A stretch of 55,622 bases of DNA. It comes from a virus. Position numbers and translations under genes: made by a program. Below the pieces are notes generated by a model. It had not been told where the DNA came from. It saw nothing but the letters and a program-made list of their open reading frames with translations, and did no database searches. Shown here piece by piece: positions 16,590 to 26,100 of the stretch. The stretch is taken from positions 1 through 55,622 of the IMG/VR virus record IMGVR_UViG_3300042260_000361; one strand, 5' to 3'. The number at the start of each line of letters is the position of its first letter. The stretch's first letter is position 1.

Positions 16590-17285
16590 ATGAAGGATAA
16601 ACTTACAATTGTAATACCTTGTAAAAATGAAGGTATTATTATTTATGATTGTGTTCAAACACTTACACATCAGTATAATATAACATCTACCCAAATTGTA
16701 ATAGCAGATTGTTCTGATGAATCTGAATCACTACAATGGTTAGATAAATTACAAGATGATTTTGGTGATAAATTAAAAATAAAAATAATAAAGGGTGGAT
16801 TTCCTGCTAAAGCAAGATTAGAAGGAAGTAAATTGGTAAAAACTCCTTATTTACTATTTTTAGATGCAGATGTAATGTTATATGATAGAACTTTACTATA
16901 TGAATGTATTGAATATAATACAGATTTAGTATCAGTTCCATTCAAAACAGAAAAAAATTGGAATTGGGTATATACTATGTTTGATTTTTTCCAATTTATG
17001 AGTATTATATTAAATAGTCCTTTTGCAGTAGGTGGATTTCAATTATGGAAAACCGAAGAATATTGGAATTGTGGTGGATATAATCCAGAAGAGTTATTTG
17101 CGGAGGATTATTCAATATCATCTAAAGTATCTAAGTTAAAAATACACAAAACCAATGGTGTATGGACTTCTGCTAGAAGATTTAAAAACAAAGGAGTAAT
17201 ATGGATGTTCAAAATAATGATAATGAGTTATTTGAACCGAAACAATTCAGAATTTTTCAAACAGCATCACAACTATTGGACATGA
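16590..17285 (+). CDS. Glycosyltransferase family 2
   Basis: 231 residues with the GT-A fold. Visible are the nucleotide-sugar binding start TIVIPCKNEGIIIYD, the DxD-like LFLDADVMLYD that binds metal and sugar nucleotide, and the catalytic-base region FAEDYSISSKV. It lacks obvious C-terminal membrane anchors, although one hydrophobic patch (FDFFQFMSIILNS) could contact the membrane. The stop codon overlaps the start of the metallophosphoesterase gene (ATGA at 17282-17285), implying coupled translation and a shared pathway. A box like TTATTTATATA lies directly before the start. It probably modifies a cell-surface or phage glycan; sugar and acceptor unknown. Confidence 0.88.
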   Translation: MKDKLTIVIPCKNEGIIIYDCVQTLTHQYNITSTQIVIADCSDESESLQWLDKLQDDFGDKLKIKIIKGGFPAKARLEGSKLVKTPYLLFLDADVMLYDRTLLYECIEYNTDLVSVPFKTEKNWNWVYTMFDFFQFMSIILNSPFAVGGFQLWKTEEYWNCGGYNPEELFAEDYSISSKVSKLKIHKTNGVWTSARRFKNKGVIWMFKIMIMSYLNRNNSEFFKQHHNYWT

Positions 17286-18001
17286 AATACGAAGCAATTA
17301 TAGTATCTGATTTACATTTGGGAACAAAAGATTCAAAAACAGAAGAATTTTTAAATTTCATCGAAAAACATCCAACTGATTTATTAATTCTTAATGGAGA
17401 TATAGTTGATGGTTGGGCATTAGAACGTGGTGCAAAATGGAAAAAGAAATATACTAAAGTTATCAATAAATTATTAAAAATATCTAATAAAACTCAAATT
17501 ATTTGGATTAGAGGAAATCACGATGAATTCATAGGAGAATTTATTGGAACTCAATTCGGTAATGTTGAAATTAGAGAAGATTATGTTTTAAAATTAAAAA
17601 ATGATAAAAAATATTACATTTTTCACGGAGATGTAATTGATGTATTTATAACAAAATACAAATGGTTATCAAAAATAGGTTCAATAGGTTATGATTTTGC
17701 ACTTTGGTTAAATAGGGTGTATAATACCTATCGTAGATGGAGAAAATTACCTTATATATCTATATCTCAAAAAATCAAAGGTAAAGTAAAGGCTGCAACT
17801 AATTATATTAACGATTTTGAAACATCTGCACTTTCGATGGCTACTAAAAAGGGATGTGATGGGGTAATATGTGGCCACATACATCATCCAGAAGATATTA
17901 TGATAAATGGCAAACGATATCTTAATAGTGGTGATTGGGTTGAAAATATGAGTGCAATTCTTATAAAGGATGGTAAAATAATACTTAAAAAGGAAATTTA
18001 A
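17282..18001 (+). CDS. Metallophosphoesterase, LpxH-like
   Basis: 239 residues from the ATG at 17282. A longer frame from 17201 exists, but the ATGA overlap with the glycosyltransferase stop makes 17282 the better start. All calcineurin-like metal motifs are present: VSDLHLG (D10, H12), NGDIVDGW, IRGNHDEF, FHGDVID and CGHIHHPE. The layout, with an insert containing WLNRVYNTYRRWRKL, is like the UDP-2,3-diacylglucosamine pyrophosphatase (LpxH) family that acts on lipid A precursors, but many relatives hydrolyse other phosphoesters. With GT2 it suggests envelope lipid or glycan modification. A terminator follows immediately. Confidence 0.88.
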   Translation: MKYEAIIVSDLHLGTKDSKTEEFLNFIEKHPTDLLILNGDIVDGWALERGAKWKKKYTKVINKLLKISNKTQIIWIRGNHDEFIGEFIGTQFGNVEIREDYVLKLKNDKKYYIFHGDVIDVFITKYKWLSKIGSIGYDFALWLNRVYNTYRRWRKLPYISISQKIKGKVKAATNYINDFETSALSMATKKGCDGVICGHIHHPEDIMINGKRYLNSGDWVENMSAILIKDGKIILKKEI

Positions 18002-18012
18002 TTTCCTTTTTT
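17987..18012 (+). terminator. Terminator after the metallophosphoesterase gene
   Basis: AAAAAGGAAAT, loop TTA, ATTTCCTTTTTTT. The stem overlaps the stop codon. AT-rich but with a clear T-run. Confidence 0.7.
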
Positions 18013-18019
18013 TATACAA

Positions 18020-18091
18020 AATATTTGGAAATGTGAAATATATTTCGTATGTTAGCTTTGTAATAAGAGTTAAACATTAAAAGATAAAAAT
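18020..18091 (+). repeat. Promoter-leader cassette, copy 1
   Basis: About 72 bases including TTTGG, CGTATGTTAGCTTTGTAATA and an A-rich leader up to an ATG. A near-identical copy is at 52075-52147, 34 kb away and in front of an unrelated gene. Confidence 0.8.
18024..18060 (+). promoter_or_regulatory. Host-type (Bacteroidota) promoter, gene at 18092
   Basis: TTTG at 18024-18027 and TAGCTTTG at 18053-18060 match the TTTG / TAnnTTTG promoter of Bacteroidota. The spacing is 25 bases to TAGCTTTG; TATGTTAG at 18048-18055 is an imperfect match with 20-base spacing. The leader is A-rich with no SD. Confidence 0.75.
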
Positions 18092-18319
18092 ATGATTGGT
18101 ATTGGAATCAATAAATTAAAAGAAATTGAAGCTGAGTTTGGTGATTTTGAAATCAAACAAGTATGGGGAGGTTCGAATGATGTTTATCTTCGATTTGGAT
18201 ATTGGCGTAGAGTTGATGTAATTAAATTACAAGAAATTGTTGGTAATGGTATCAAAGTAGTTGAAGATGATGATTACGATGATGATTGTGGTTGGTTATT
18301 TAGTTATAAATTAAAATAA
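18092..18319 (+). CDS. Small unknown protein behind a host-type promoter
   Basis: 75 residues, acidic (DDDYDDDCGW near the C-terminus). No family recognised. It has its own promoter-leader segment (18020-18091) that is nearly identical to the one at 52075-52147, and its start lacks an SD, being preceded by AAGATAAAAAT. This marks it as expressed by host RNA polymerase, unlike the surrounding structural genes. It could be an early host-takeover factor or a moron-like insertion. Confidence 0.6.
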   Translation: MIGIGINKLKEIEAEFGDFEIKQVWGGSNDVYLRFGYWRRVDVIKLQEIVGNGIKVVEDDDYDDDCGWLFSYKLK

Positions 18320-18366
18320 CTTTTTTTGAAACTTTTCCATATTTATTATTAAATACAAAGTAAATA

Positions 18367-18738
18367 ATGGAACAATTAGCATCAATCTTTTTTCATAGTA
18401 GAACTCAAACACACCAATTTCATACTTTGGTTAGTGGACCGGGTTCACTTGCTATACATTTAGCGTTACAAAATTACTACGAACAAATCATACCATTAAT
18501 GGATGATTTAATAGAAGCATATCAGGGTAAATATGGTATCATAAATTATAAACAAGTAAATGGTAACGATAATGATTCATCAAAGGAAAATATAATTGCA
18601 TACTTCGATAAACTCATAAAATTCTTAGAAACCGAAAGGCAAGCAGAAAAATTAAAAGATAGTTGGATTCAAAACGAATTAGATAACATTGCTAAACTAT
18701 TATATTCTACAAAATACAAATTAGTTAACTTAGGATAA
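18367..18738 (+). CDS. Helical phage protein, possibly ferritin/Dps-like fold
   Basis: 123 residues, almost entirely alpha-helical. The N-terminus MEQLASIFFHSRTQTHQFH with later YEQIIPLMDDLIEAYQGKYG is a pattern I recall from small conserved proteins of T4-like phages that are predicted to have a Dps or ferritin-like four-helix fold. The His residues in the first helix could bind metal, but a full iron-binding set is not evident. An ATATTTATTA box at 18340-18349 precedes the ATG, and a strong terminator follows. Function unknown. Confidence 0.65.
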   Translation: MEQLASIFFHSRTQTHQFHTLVSGPGSLAIHLALQNYYEQIIPLMDDLIEAYQGKYGIINYKQVNGNDNDSSKENIIAYFDKLIKFLETERQAEKLKDSWIQNELDNIAKLLYSTKYKLVNLG

Positions 18739-18761
18739 TTAAATTTAATACTTATTGAGTT

Positions 18762-18790
18762 AAGGGAGTGATTTTTCACTCCCTTTTTTT
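18762..18790 (+). terminator. Rho-independent terminator before the neck genes
   Basis: AAGGGAGTGA, loop TTTT, TCACTCCCTT and T-run: a perfect 10-base stem. Insulates the gp13-like unit from upstream genes. Confidence 0.87.
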
Positions 18791-18797
18791 ATACGTT

Positions 18798-18807
18798 ATA
18801 TTTATAG
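18798..18807 (+). promoter_or_regulatory. Late-type promoter box, gp13-like gene
   Basis: TATATTTATA right after a strong terminator and 31 bases before the gp13-like ATG. With GAGGA downstream it forms a complete late-type initiation region. Confidence 0.55.
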
Positions 18808-18838
18808 GTGTATAATTGTATAAAAGAGGAAAGTATAT

Positions 18839-19990
18839 ATGTCTCAAGCGTTAATTTGGACGGGTTCAGCAACATTTATAACGGGTGCATCAACTCCGTT
18901 TGGTATCTATGATAATGATTCATTATTTCAATCGGATGCTCCGAAGGTTGCATCTTGGTGTGCAAAAAGACTTGGATATCCAATTATCGATATAGAATTA
19001 CAAGGTGAAAACTTCTTCGCTGTATTTGAAGAGGCAGTTAGTGAATATTCTGCACAAGTTAATCAATTCAATATTAGAAATAACTTAGGTTCATTACAAG
19101 GACAACCTATTGGAACAAATTATACAGGTAAATCAGTAAATGGTTCGGAATTAAATAATACAATACAAATATCACAAGCATACGGAACACAAGCGAATGT
19201 TGGTGGTAAAACTGATATTAAAAAGGGTTCAATTGATTTAGTTGATGGCCAACAAGAATACGATTTACAAACATTATGGTCTGATGTTAACGAATCAAGT
19301 CAATCAATATCAGTAACGAGAGTATTTTATGAAGCAACTCCTGCAATTCAACGTTTCTTTGACCCTTATTCTGTAAGTGGACAAGGAACACTTAATTTAA
19401 TTGATGAATTTGGGTTTGGTTCATTCTCTCCTGCAGCACAATTTATCTTAATGCCGATTTATGAAGATATGTTAAGAATTCAAGCAATTGAATTTAATGA
19501 CCAATTCCGTAAATCTGCGTTTACATTCAATATTGTAAATAATAAAATACAAATATTCCCAAAACCAACTCATAATGATAAATTATGGTTTGAATATATC
19601 GTTGATAGTGAATTTACATCAGCATCAGCAATCATCACACCAGATGTAGTATCTGATTATTCAAACATTGGATATGATTTTACACAATATTCAAATATTA
19701 ATGATGTGGGTAAACAATGGATTAGAAAATATACATTAGCATTAGCAAAAGAAATGTTGGGTGCAATTAGAGAGAAGTATTCACAAATACCAATCCCTGG
19801 TTCAGAAGTTTCATTGGATGGTGCAGCATTAAGAGCCGAAGCAATAACCGAAAAGGATGTATTGATGACTCAATTGAGAGAAAATTTAGAAGAAGTTAGT
19901 AGAAAGACTAGAATTGAAAACGAAGCAAACATAGTTGATCAACAACAAAAAATAATTGGTAAAGTGCCATTGGCTATTTACATCGGATAA
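18839..19990 (+). CDS. Neck protein (gp13-like)
   Basis: 383 residues; T4 gp13 is somewhat shorter. It completes the head by sealing the portal after packaging and recruits gp14 and the tail. The N-terminal region (FQSDAPKVASWCAKRLGYP, DIELQGENFFAVFEEAVSEY) and the C-terminal helical part (QWIRKYTLALAKEMLGAIREK, QLRENLEEVSRK) fit neck proteins of T4-like phages. GAGGA precedes the start, with TATATTTATA at about 18798-18807. It is the first gene of a run ordered gp13, gp14, gp15-like. Confidence 0.87.
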   Translation: MSQALIWTGSATFITGASTPFGIYDNDSLFQSDAPKVASWCAKRLGYPIIDIELQGENFFAVFEEAVSEYSAQVNQFNIRNNLGSLQGQPIGTNYTGKSVNGSELNNTIQISQAYGTQANVGGKTDIKKGSIDLVDGQQEYDLQTLWSDVNESSQSISVTRVFYEATPAIQRFFDPYSVSGQGTLNLIDEFGFGSFSPAAQFILMPIYEDMLRIQAIEFNDQFRKSAFTFNIVNNKIQIFPKPTHNDKLWFEYIVDSEFTSASAIITPDVVSDYSNIGYDFTQYSNINDVGKQWIRKYTLALAKEMLGAIREKYSQIPIPGSEVSLDGAALRAEAITEKDVLMTQLRENLEEVSRKTRIENEANIVDQQQKIIGKVPLAIYIG

Positions 19991-20003
19991 TAGGAATTAA
20001 CGT

Positions 20004-20558
20004 ATGCCAAAGTTTTTTAACGCAAGAGATTTGAATTTTATCAAAACAATCGCCGAAGAGGTGGTTGATTATGTGGTAGAACAAACTGTCACCCTATTCA
20101 AAGTATCGGTTGGTGAAACAAAAACCAATCTATATGGCGAATCATTGGGTAAAGTCTGGCATGCACCTGCTAATTTACGAGCAATTGTAGATAGAGAACC
20201 TAAAAATGTTTCATATGAAGGATTTGGTCCAGATGTAACTCAAGCGGTTGAATTTCGTTTTATGAGACATAGATTAAGAACTGAAACTTTACCTATGGTT
20301 AGAGATATTAACGGAACATTTGTACCAGTTGATGCTATTCAGAATTCATTATATGGATATCCTGAAATTGGTGATGTAATATACTTCGATGAAACTTATT
20401 TTGAAATCGATAATATTAGACAAACTCAATTAGTGGGTGGTTCTCCTAAAATGTATAATAAGGAAACTGATGAATTTGAAGATACGAGAATGCAAATTGT
20501 TGCAACGTGTCATATAGTAAGACGTTCACAAGTTCAAATAGAGGATAGAGTAAGATAA
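20004..20558 (+). CDS. Neck protein (gp14-like)
   Basis: 184 residues, shorter than T4 gp14. The pattern (MPKFFNARDLNFIKTIAEEV, then YGESLGKVWHAP, RFMRHRL, and GYPEIGDVIYFDETYFEIDN) matches the head-tail connector family in T4-like phages. It joins gp13 on the neck. AGGA precedes the ATG, and its stop overlaps the next start (TAATG at 20556-20560), so the two are probably translated together. Confidence 0.82.
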   Translation: MPKFFNARDLNFIKTIAEEVVDYVVEQTVTLFKVSVGETKTNLYGESLGKVWHAPANLRAIVDREPKNVSYEGFGPDVTQAVEFRFMRHRLRTETLPMVRDINGTFVPVDAIQNSLYGYPEIGDVIYFDETYFEIDNIRQTQLVGGSPKMYNKETDEFEDTRMQIVATCHIVRRSQVQIEDRVR

Positions 20559-21640
20559 TGAGCACAGACCCATTTAAAAAACCTTTAAACAGAGGAACAC
20601 AACTAAAAACCGAACCCAAAAATCAAAGAGGGGTTAAGTTGTATGATATCGATATGGCCATTGCGGAACATATGATAGATACTGTCGTGCCAACGGTTGA
20701 AGCAATGGGTGAAAAAATAAAAATTCCTGTAATGTATGGAAATCCCGAAAGATGGAAATCAGTGCAAAAAGATGGGTATTTAAGAGATAAACAAGGAACG
20801 ATACAAATTCCTCTTATTATGTTTAAACGTAATTCGATTGCTAGAGATGATTCAATGACATCTACAATGAATCGTAATGTGTTTTATCCAACGGTGACAA
20901 AATACTCACAAAAACATAGATATGATTTGTTTTCTCAAATGACGGGAACTAAAAGACCAATTGAACAATACAACGTAACAATGCCGGATTATGTAACGGT
21001 TAGTTATGAGTGTATTATTTGGACAGATTTTACCGAACATATGAATAAAATCGTAGAAGCATTTCAATACGCAACAGATGAATATTGGGGTGATAAAAGT
21101 GGATTTAAATTTAGAGTAAGAATCGATTCATTTGATACAACTGCCGAAGTTGGTGAAGGTTCACAACGTATGGTTCGAACAAATTTTACTATGGCAGTAA
21201 ATGCTTATTTATTACCTGAAAAATTTGATAATCAACCAACTACAATAAAAACACTCTCACCTAAAAAGGTAGTATGGGGTGTTGAAACTGATTTAACTGG
21301 TAATTCACAATCTACTACGAAATTATACAATGAGTATTCGGATGTAATTGATTTTATGACTATTAGAGGTTCAGTTCAGGCTGAATTTATTAGTTCGAAT
21401 TCATTCAAATTAACAAATGTAGAATTACCAAAATTACCACCGGAATTAAGAGGTAGTTTTAATACGGATGATTGGTTTAGAGTTTATGTAAATGGGGTAT
21501 ATGTTCAACCAACAAAATATACTTATTCATTTAATTATAGTTTAAATGAAATTACATTTGAAGTTAATACAACTTCATTAGGTTATATTATTGAAATTAC
21601 TGATGAAATTGGAGTAACTGGTAAATTTATTGAATTATGA
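20558..21640 (+). CDS. Tail completion / sheath stabiliser (gp15-like) with extra C-terminal beta domain
   Basis: 360 residues. The first 220 or so (KLYDIDMAIAEHMIDTVVP, YGNPERWKSVQKDGYLRD, IPLIMFKRNSIARDDS, and NVTMPDYVTVSYECIIWTDF) fit the gp15 tail terminator family that caps the tail tube and sheath. The remaining 140 residues form an added beta-rich domain with WFRVYVNGVYVQPTKYTYSF, like fibre domains containing a V-NG-x-x-x-D/T-Y motif. Related motifs appear in the next two small genes. The stop overlaps the next start (ATGA). The gp15 assignment is from sequence feel and gene order. Confidence 0.7.
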   Translation: MSTDPFKKPLNRGTQLKTEPKNQRGVKLYDIDMAIAEHMIDTVVPTVEAMGEKIKIPVMYGNPERWKSVQKDGYLRDKQGTIQIPLIMFKRNSIARDDSMTSTMNRNVFYPTVTKYSQKHRYDLFSQMTGTKRPIEQYNVTMPDYVTVSYECIIWTDFTEHMNKIVEAFQYATDEYWGDKSGFKFRVRIDSFDTTAEVGEGSQRMVRTNFTMAVNAYLLPEKFDNQPTTIKTLSPKKVVWGVETDLTGNSQSTTKLYNEYSDVIDFMTIRGSVQAEFISSNSFKLTNVELPKLPPELRGSFNTDDWFRVYVNGVYVQPTKYTYSFNYSLNEITFEVNTTSLGYIIEITDEIGVTGKFIEL

Positions 21641-21969
21641 TTAAAGAATTAAATAAAATATTGAGACAAGTGCATGAACCAAATGAATTTAAATTGGTTG
21701 CATACAATATGACGCATCCACTATATTGGATTTGGAAAGTTGAAAATGCACGAATGAAAGATTTAAATTTATTTTTACGTCCATTACGGAACGAACACGC
21801 ACGTTTTGATATATTTATAAACGGGCAGTATATTTTAGAAAAAGATTATTTATTTGAACAATCTGGTAGTGATTTTCATATAAAATTCAAAAAATCTAAT
21901 TTTATTAATGCTTACGATTTATCAACAAATGACGATATTAAATTAGAGGGAGATTTGGAACGAATATAA
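21637..21969 (+). CDS. Small beta-domain tail/neck protein
   Basis: 110 residues. Start and previous stop overlap as ATGA, and the end overlaps the next start as TAATG, so it is translationally coupled on both sides. The core RFDIFINGQYILEKDYLF, followed by FHIKFKKSNF and DDIKLEGDLE, repeats the pattern of the C-terminal domain of the gp15-like protein. This is probably a structural accessory of the head-tail joint. No known homologue. Confidence 0.62.
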   Translation: MIKELNKILRQVHEPNEFKLVAYNMTHPLYWIWKVENARMKDLNLFLRPLRNEHARFDIFINGQYILEKDYLFEQSGSDFHIKFKKSNFINAYDLSTNDDIKLEGDLERI

Positions 21970-22331
21970 TGAAAACTAAACCAAATATCGTAACTTCATT
22001 TAATGATAAACAGAGATTTAAAGATTTGGTATTGAATGTAATCGGTGATTCACAGATTTATTCAATAACACCAGATTCAGTATCACTAAATGGTCTATTA
22101 TTTACCCTAACACTTCTTAATAAGAAATTTGTATTTGAAGATTTGAAAGTAGATAATTTAAAAGATTACACAGATGTATATTTGCAGGGAATTAAAAAAC
22201 CTTCAAATTTATACGATGTTATACTGAACGAAACAGATATTATAATTATTTTTAATGACACGATTACTTTAGCACCAAGTGAAATTGTTGCAAGTGATTT
22301 TGTGATAAAAGGAAAGATAGTGAGTAGATAA
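21969..22331 (+). CDS. Small beta-domain tail/neck protein
   Basis: 120 residues, coupled to the preceding gene through TAATG. Contains TDVYLQGIKKPSNLYDVIL followed by ETDIIIIFNDTITL and SDFVIKGKIV, a diverged version of the beta motif in the two preceding proteins. The N-terminal half is different. It lies three bases before the first fibre-type gene, suggesting a role at the junction or as an adaptor. Function inferred only from position and repeat. Confidence 0.6.
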   Translation: MKTKPNIVTSFNDKQRFKDLVLNVIGDSQIYSITPDSVSLNGLLFTLTLLNKKFVFEDLKVDNLKDYTDVYLQGIKKPSNLYDVILNETDIIIIFNDTITLAPSEIVASDFVIKGKIVSR

Positions 22332-22333
22332 TT

Positions 22334-22984
22334 ATGGCTACACTTATTCAAAGTAAACAGATTCAAGGTGTTGTTACGGCTTCGGTAATTTCGGGTGATT
22401 TTTCCGTATCCGGTTCACAAACAACAACTGGTGATCACATAGTATCCGGTTCATCCTATGTAACGGGTGAAATGCATGCAGCTGTTTTCGTTGGGGATGG
22501 TAGTCGTTTAAGAGGAGTTGTTGCTGAAAGCACCGGTATTAACCTATTAAGTGGTTCGGTAGATGGTGTTGCAGCTAAAATTCAATTATCGGGTTCTGGA
22601 CTAGCATTAGATATTACAAATGCAACGGCATCTATCTATGTTAAATCCCCATATGAAGTAGGTGGTTTATTTAGAACATATCCAACATTTGAAGATTTAA
22701 CAACTACATCTCCATCATCATTTTCACAAGGACAAATTGTATTAGTAGTTGATACTAACAGATTGTATCAAGCAGATATTGCTTATGCAGATTTTATAAG
22801 TTCATTTACGGATACTATTACTTGGAATGATTATACCTTTACCGATAACCCACTATCATTTGTGGCATCCGATGGTTTAGTTAGTTCATTTTCAAATGGA
22901 GTTACTACTATGATGTTAGATACTGGTTCATTTCATTTTATTGAAGGTGTTCAAAAAATTACAATTGACGGCGGAAATATTTAA
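22334..22984 (+). CDS. Fibre-like structural protein with SGS repeats
   Basis: 216 residues, Ser/Thr/Gly-rich. Contains VSGSQTTTGDHIVSGSS and the fibre phrase VFVGDGSRLRGV, which occurs as GDGSQLTN in downstream fibres. The middle (EVGGLFRTYPTFEDLTT, IVLVVDTNRLYQAD) resembles a short trimeric fibre domain. It has no SD. It is the first of six fibre-type genes and may be a connector or short tail fibre. Confidence 0.68.
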   Translation: MATLIQSKQIQGVVTASVISGDFSVSGSQTTTGDHIVSGSSYVTGEMHAAVFVGDGSRLRGVVAESTGINLLSGSVDGVAAKIQLSGSGLALDITNATASIYVKSPYEVGGLFRTYPTFEDLTTTSPSSFSQGQIVLVVDTNRLYQADIAYADFISSFTDTITWNDYTFTDNPLSFVASDGLVSSFSNGVTTMMLDTGSFHFIEGVQKITIDGGNI

Positions 22985-22991
22985 GATTTTT

Positions 22992-23025
22992 ATACTTATA
23001 TACGAAAACAATGCTATATAGCATT
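22992..23025 (+). promoter_or_regulatory. Variant late box and palindromic 5' leader, long fibre gene
   Basis: ATACTTATATA at 22992-23002, a variant of the late box, is followed at 23010-23025 by the perfect palindrome AATGCTATATAGCATT, which can fold into a hairpin near the predicted 5' end. The fibre ATG lies about 90 bases further on with AAGGA. Confidence 0.48.
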
Positions 23026-23117
23026 TATTATTAGGCAAATGTCCTGTTTTAACACACGCAATAAAGGTTTTCATCGTAACAAAAATTTAACTTAACAAAC
23101 AAAGGAAAAAACAAACA

Positions 23118-26100
23118 ATGGCACAAATAATTAAACACAGACGTGGTTCGCTAGAATCCATTTCAGGTGCAACCAAAAGAGCTGGTGAATTGTTAGTAGT
23201 TACGGGTTCAACGGGAATTACAGCAGACAACGGAGATTCAATTCTTTTCGTTGGTGTTGACGGTTCTACTGCAACCCCAGCTAACAAAGTTCTTCAAGGT
23301 GCAACAAACCCAGATTTAACTGGTGCATCATACGATACCTCAATTGATGGTATCCCATTCTATAACACTCAAACTGAAAAGTTATACATCTTAAATAAAG
23401 GTGGAAACGTTGAAATTAAAGCAACGGCAAACACAGGTGGTACGGGAATCGTTTCTGGTTCTGCTCAAGTAAAAGAATTATTACCTGCGGGTTCAATTAG
23501 TGGTTCATCACAAGTTGATATTACATCTGCACAAGGATATACTTCATTAGAAAGTAGAGTTTCTACTAACGAAACTAATATCTCAACTAACACATCAGAT
23601 ATTCAATCAATTAATACTACATTAGATGGTATTGCTACTGAGCAAACAAATCAAAATGATAGATTAACTGCTTTAGAAGGTGAAGATACAGCTCAAGCTA
23701 CTATTAACTCATCAGTTGATAGTGATTTAAATGATTTATTCGCAGGACAAACTACTCAAAATGGTAGATTAGATACTTTAGAAGCATTTAGTTCATCTTT
23801 AGATGCAACTTTTGCTACTGATGCATCTGTAACATCAGTATCATCTTCATTAAAAGCAAACGTAGTAGAGTTATTCTCAACTGCTTCTGATCACGAAAGT
23901 AGAATCGATACAATCGAAGCTTCTATCGGTGGTGCATCTGGTATTGGTCAAAGAGTTGGTTCTTTAGAGGCATTCTCAGGATCACAAGAAACTAAGAATT
24001 CTACTTTAGCATCTTACACTGCTTCAGTTGATGCTCATATTTCTGCAATCAATTCATTCTCATCATCTCAAGAATCTAAGGATGCAACTTTAGCATCTTA
24101 TACATCTTCAGTTGATGCTCATATTTCTGCAGTTAATGCATTCTCTGCATCTCAATTAGCAAAAGATTCTACTTTAGCTTCTTACACTGCTTCAGTTGAT
24201 GCTCACATTTCTGCGGTTAACGCGTTTTCTGCATCACAATTATCTAAAGATTCTACATTAGCTTCTTACACTGCTTCAGTTGATTCTCAATTATCATCTA
24301 TTGATACTGCACAAGGTGTTCAAGATGATAGATTAACTGATTTAGAAGGTAGAGCAAATTCAAATGACTTAGATGTTACTGAATTATTTGCTACTGCTTC
24401 TAACCACGAAGGTAGAGTAGATACATTAGAAACATTCAAATCAGATGTTCAAACTGCTATCGCATTAGATGGTCAAAACGTAACAATCAATGGTAATTTC
24501 ACCGTAAGTGGAACACAGACTATTGTTGATTCTACAACGGTTCAAATTGGTGATAACATCATTGAATTAAATGGTTCTTCAGCAGCAAATGGTGGTTTAT
24601 TAGTAAAAGATGCTACTAACCCTAATACCGTTTCAGGTTCATTATTGTGGGATTCTACAAATGACTACTGGAAAGCTGGTGCACAAGGTGCAGAATCTAA
24701 AGTATTAGTTGCAGGTGGTGATTCAGTAGTATCTGGTTCATCTCAAATCAACTTAGCTGATGTAACCGGTAACAATACTGATAACGTATCTGAAGGTGAA
24801 GGAAATCTTTACTATACTGATGCTAGAGTTAAGAGTAAATTAAACGCTGAAGGTGTAATCTCTGGTTCATCTCAAGTAACAATTTCTTCTACAACTGGCT
24901 ACACAGCATTCAGTTCTTCATTAGCAGCAAGTGATGCAGAATTATTCGCATCTGCTTCTGATCATGAGGATAGAATTGATACAATTGAAGCTTCTATTGG
25001 TGGTGCTTCAGGTATCGGCCAAAGAGTTTCTTCTTTAGAAGCATTTAGTGGTTCTCAAGAAACTATGAACGCAACTTTAGCATCTTACACTGCTTCAGTT
25101 GATTCACATATTTCAGCAATCAACGCATTCTCTGCATCACAATTATCTAAAGATTCTACTTTAGCCTCTTACACTGCTTCAGTTGATGCACATATTGCTG
25201 CTGTAAATTCATTCTCTGCATCTCAATTAGCAAAAGATTCTACTTTAGCAACTTACACTGCTTCAGTTGATTCTCAATTATCTGATATTGCATCTGCACA
25301 AGGTGTTCAAGATGGTAGATTAGCTGATTTAGAAGCATTCTCATCTTCATTAGATGCTGGATTCGTAAATGAAACACAATTAACAAATGCAATCAATGGT
25401 GTTAATGATACTATCGATGCATTATCTACTGATAATATCGCAGAAGGTTCAAACCTTTACTATACTGATGCTAGAGTTAAAACTAAGTTAAACGTTGAAG
25501 GTGTAATCTCAGGTTCATCTCAAGTTAACGCTGATTCAATCACAAACTTTGATTCAAACGTTAAAGATAAATTGAACGCAGAAGGTGTAATCTCAGGTTC
25601 AGTACAAGTATTGGGTGGAACTGGTATCATTTCAGGTTCATCTCAATTAGATAATACAACTATCGCTGGTGCAACTTTAACAGGTGTAACTGCAGATGGA
25701 ACATTTACAGGTACATTTAGTGGTGATGGTTCTGCATTGACAGGATTAGTAACTGCATTAGATATCGCTGGTGATACTGGTACTGGTACGGTTGATTTAT
25801 TAACTGATACATTATCTGTTTTAGGTGGTGAAGGTATCGATGTATCCGTTTCAGCTGGAACAATCACAATCGCAGGTGAAGATGCTTCTACATCTAACAA
25901 AGGTGTTGCTTCATTCGATGCTGATGATTTCGCAGTATCTTCTGGTAACGTATCAATCAAAGCTGGTGGTGTAAGAGCTACTAACTTAAACGCTGATGTT
26001 GTTGGTGAAGGTCTTTCATTAGATGGAACTGATAACTCAATCAACGTTGATTATGGTTCTACAGCAGGAACTGCAGTTGAAGGTAATACTTCATTGACAG

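Noticed and set aside
17201-17281. Longer N-terminus for the metallophosphoesterase
   Set aside because: The first 27 residues overlap the glycosyltransferase gene and show no family similarity. The ATGA overlap at 17282 gives the expected N-terminal strand before SDLHLG.
23900-25300. Regular DNA repeats that could suggest a CRISPR array
   Set aside because: The repeats are in-frame coding units (STLASYTASVD type) in a fibre gene, without unique spacers or a leader.
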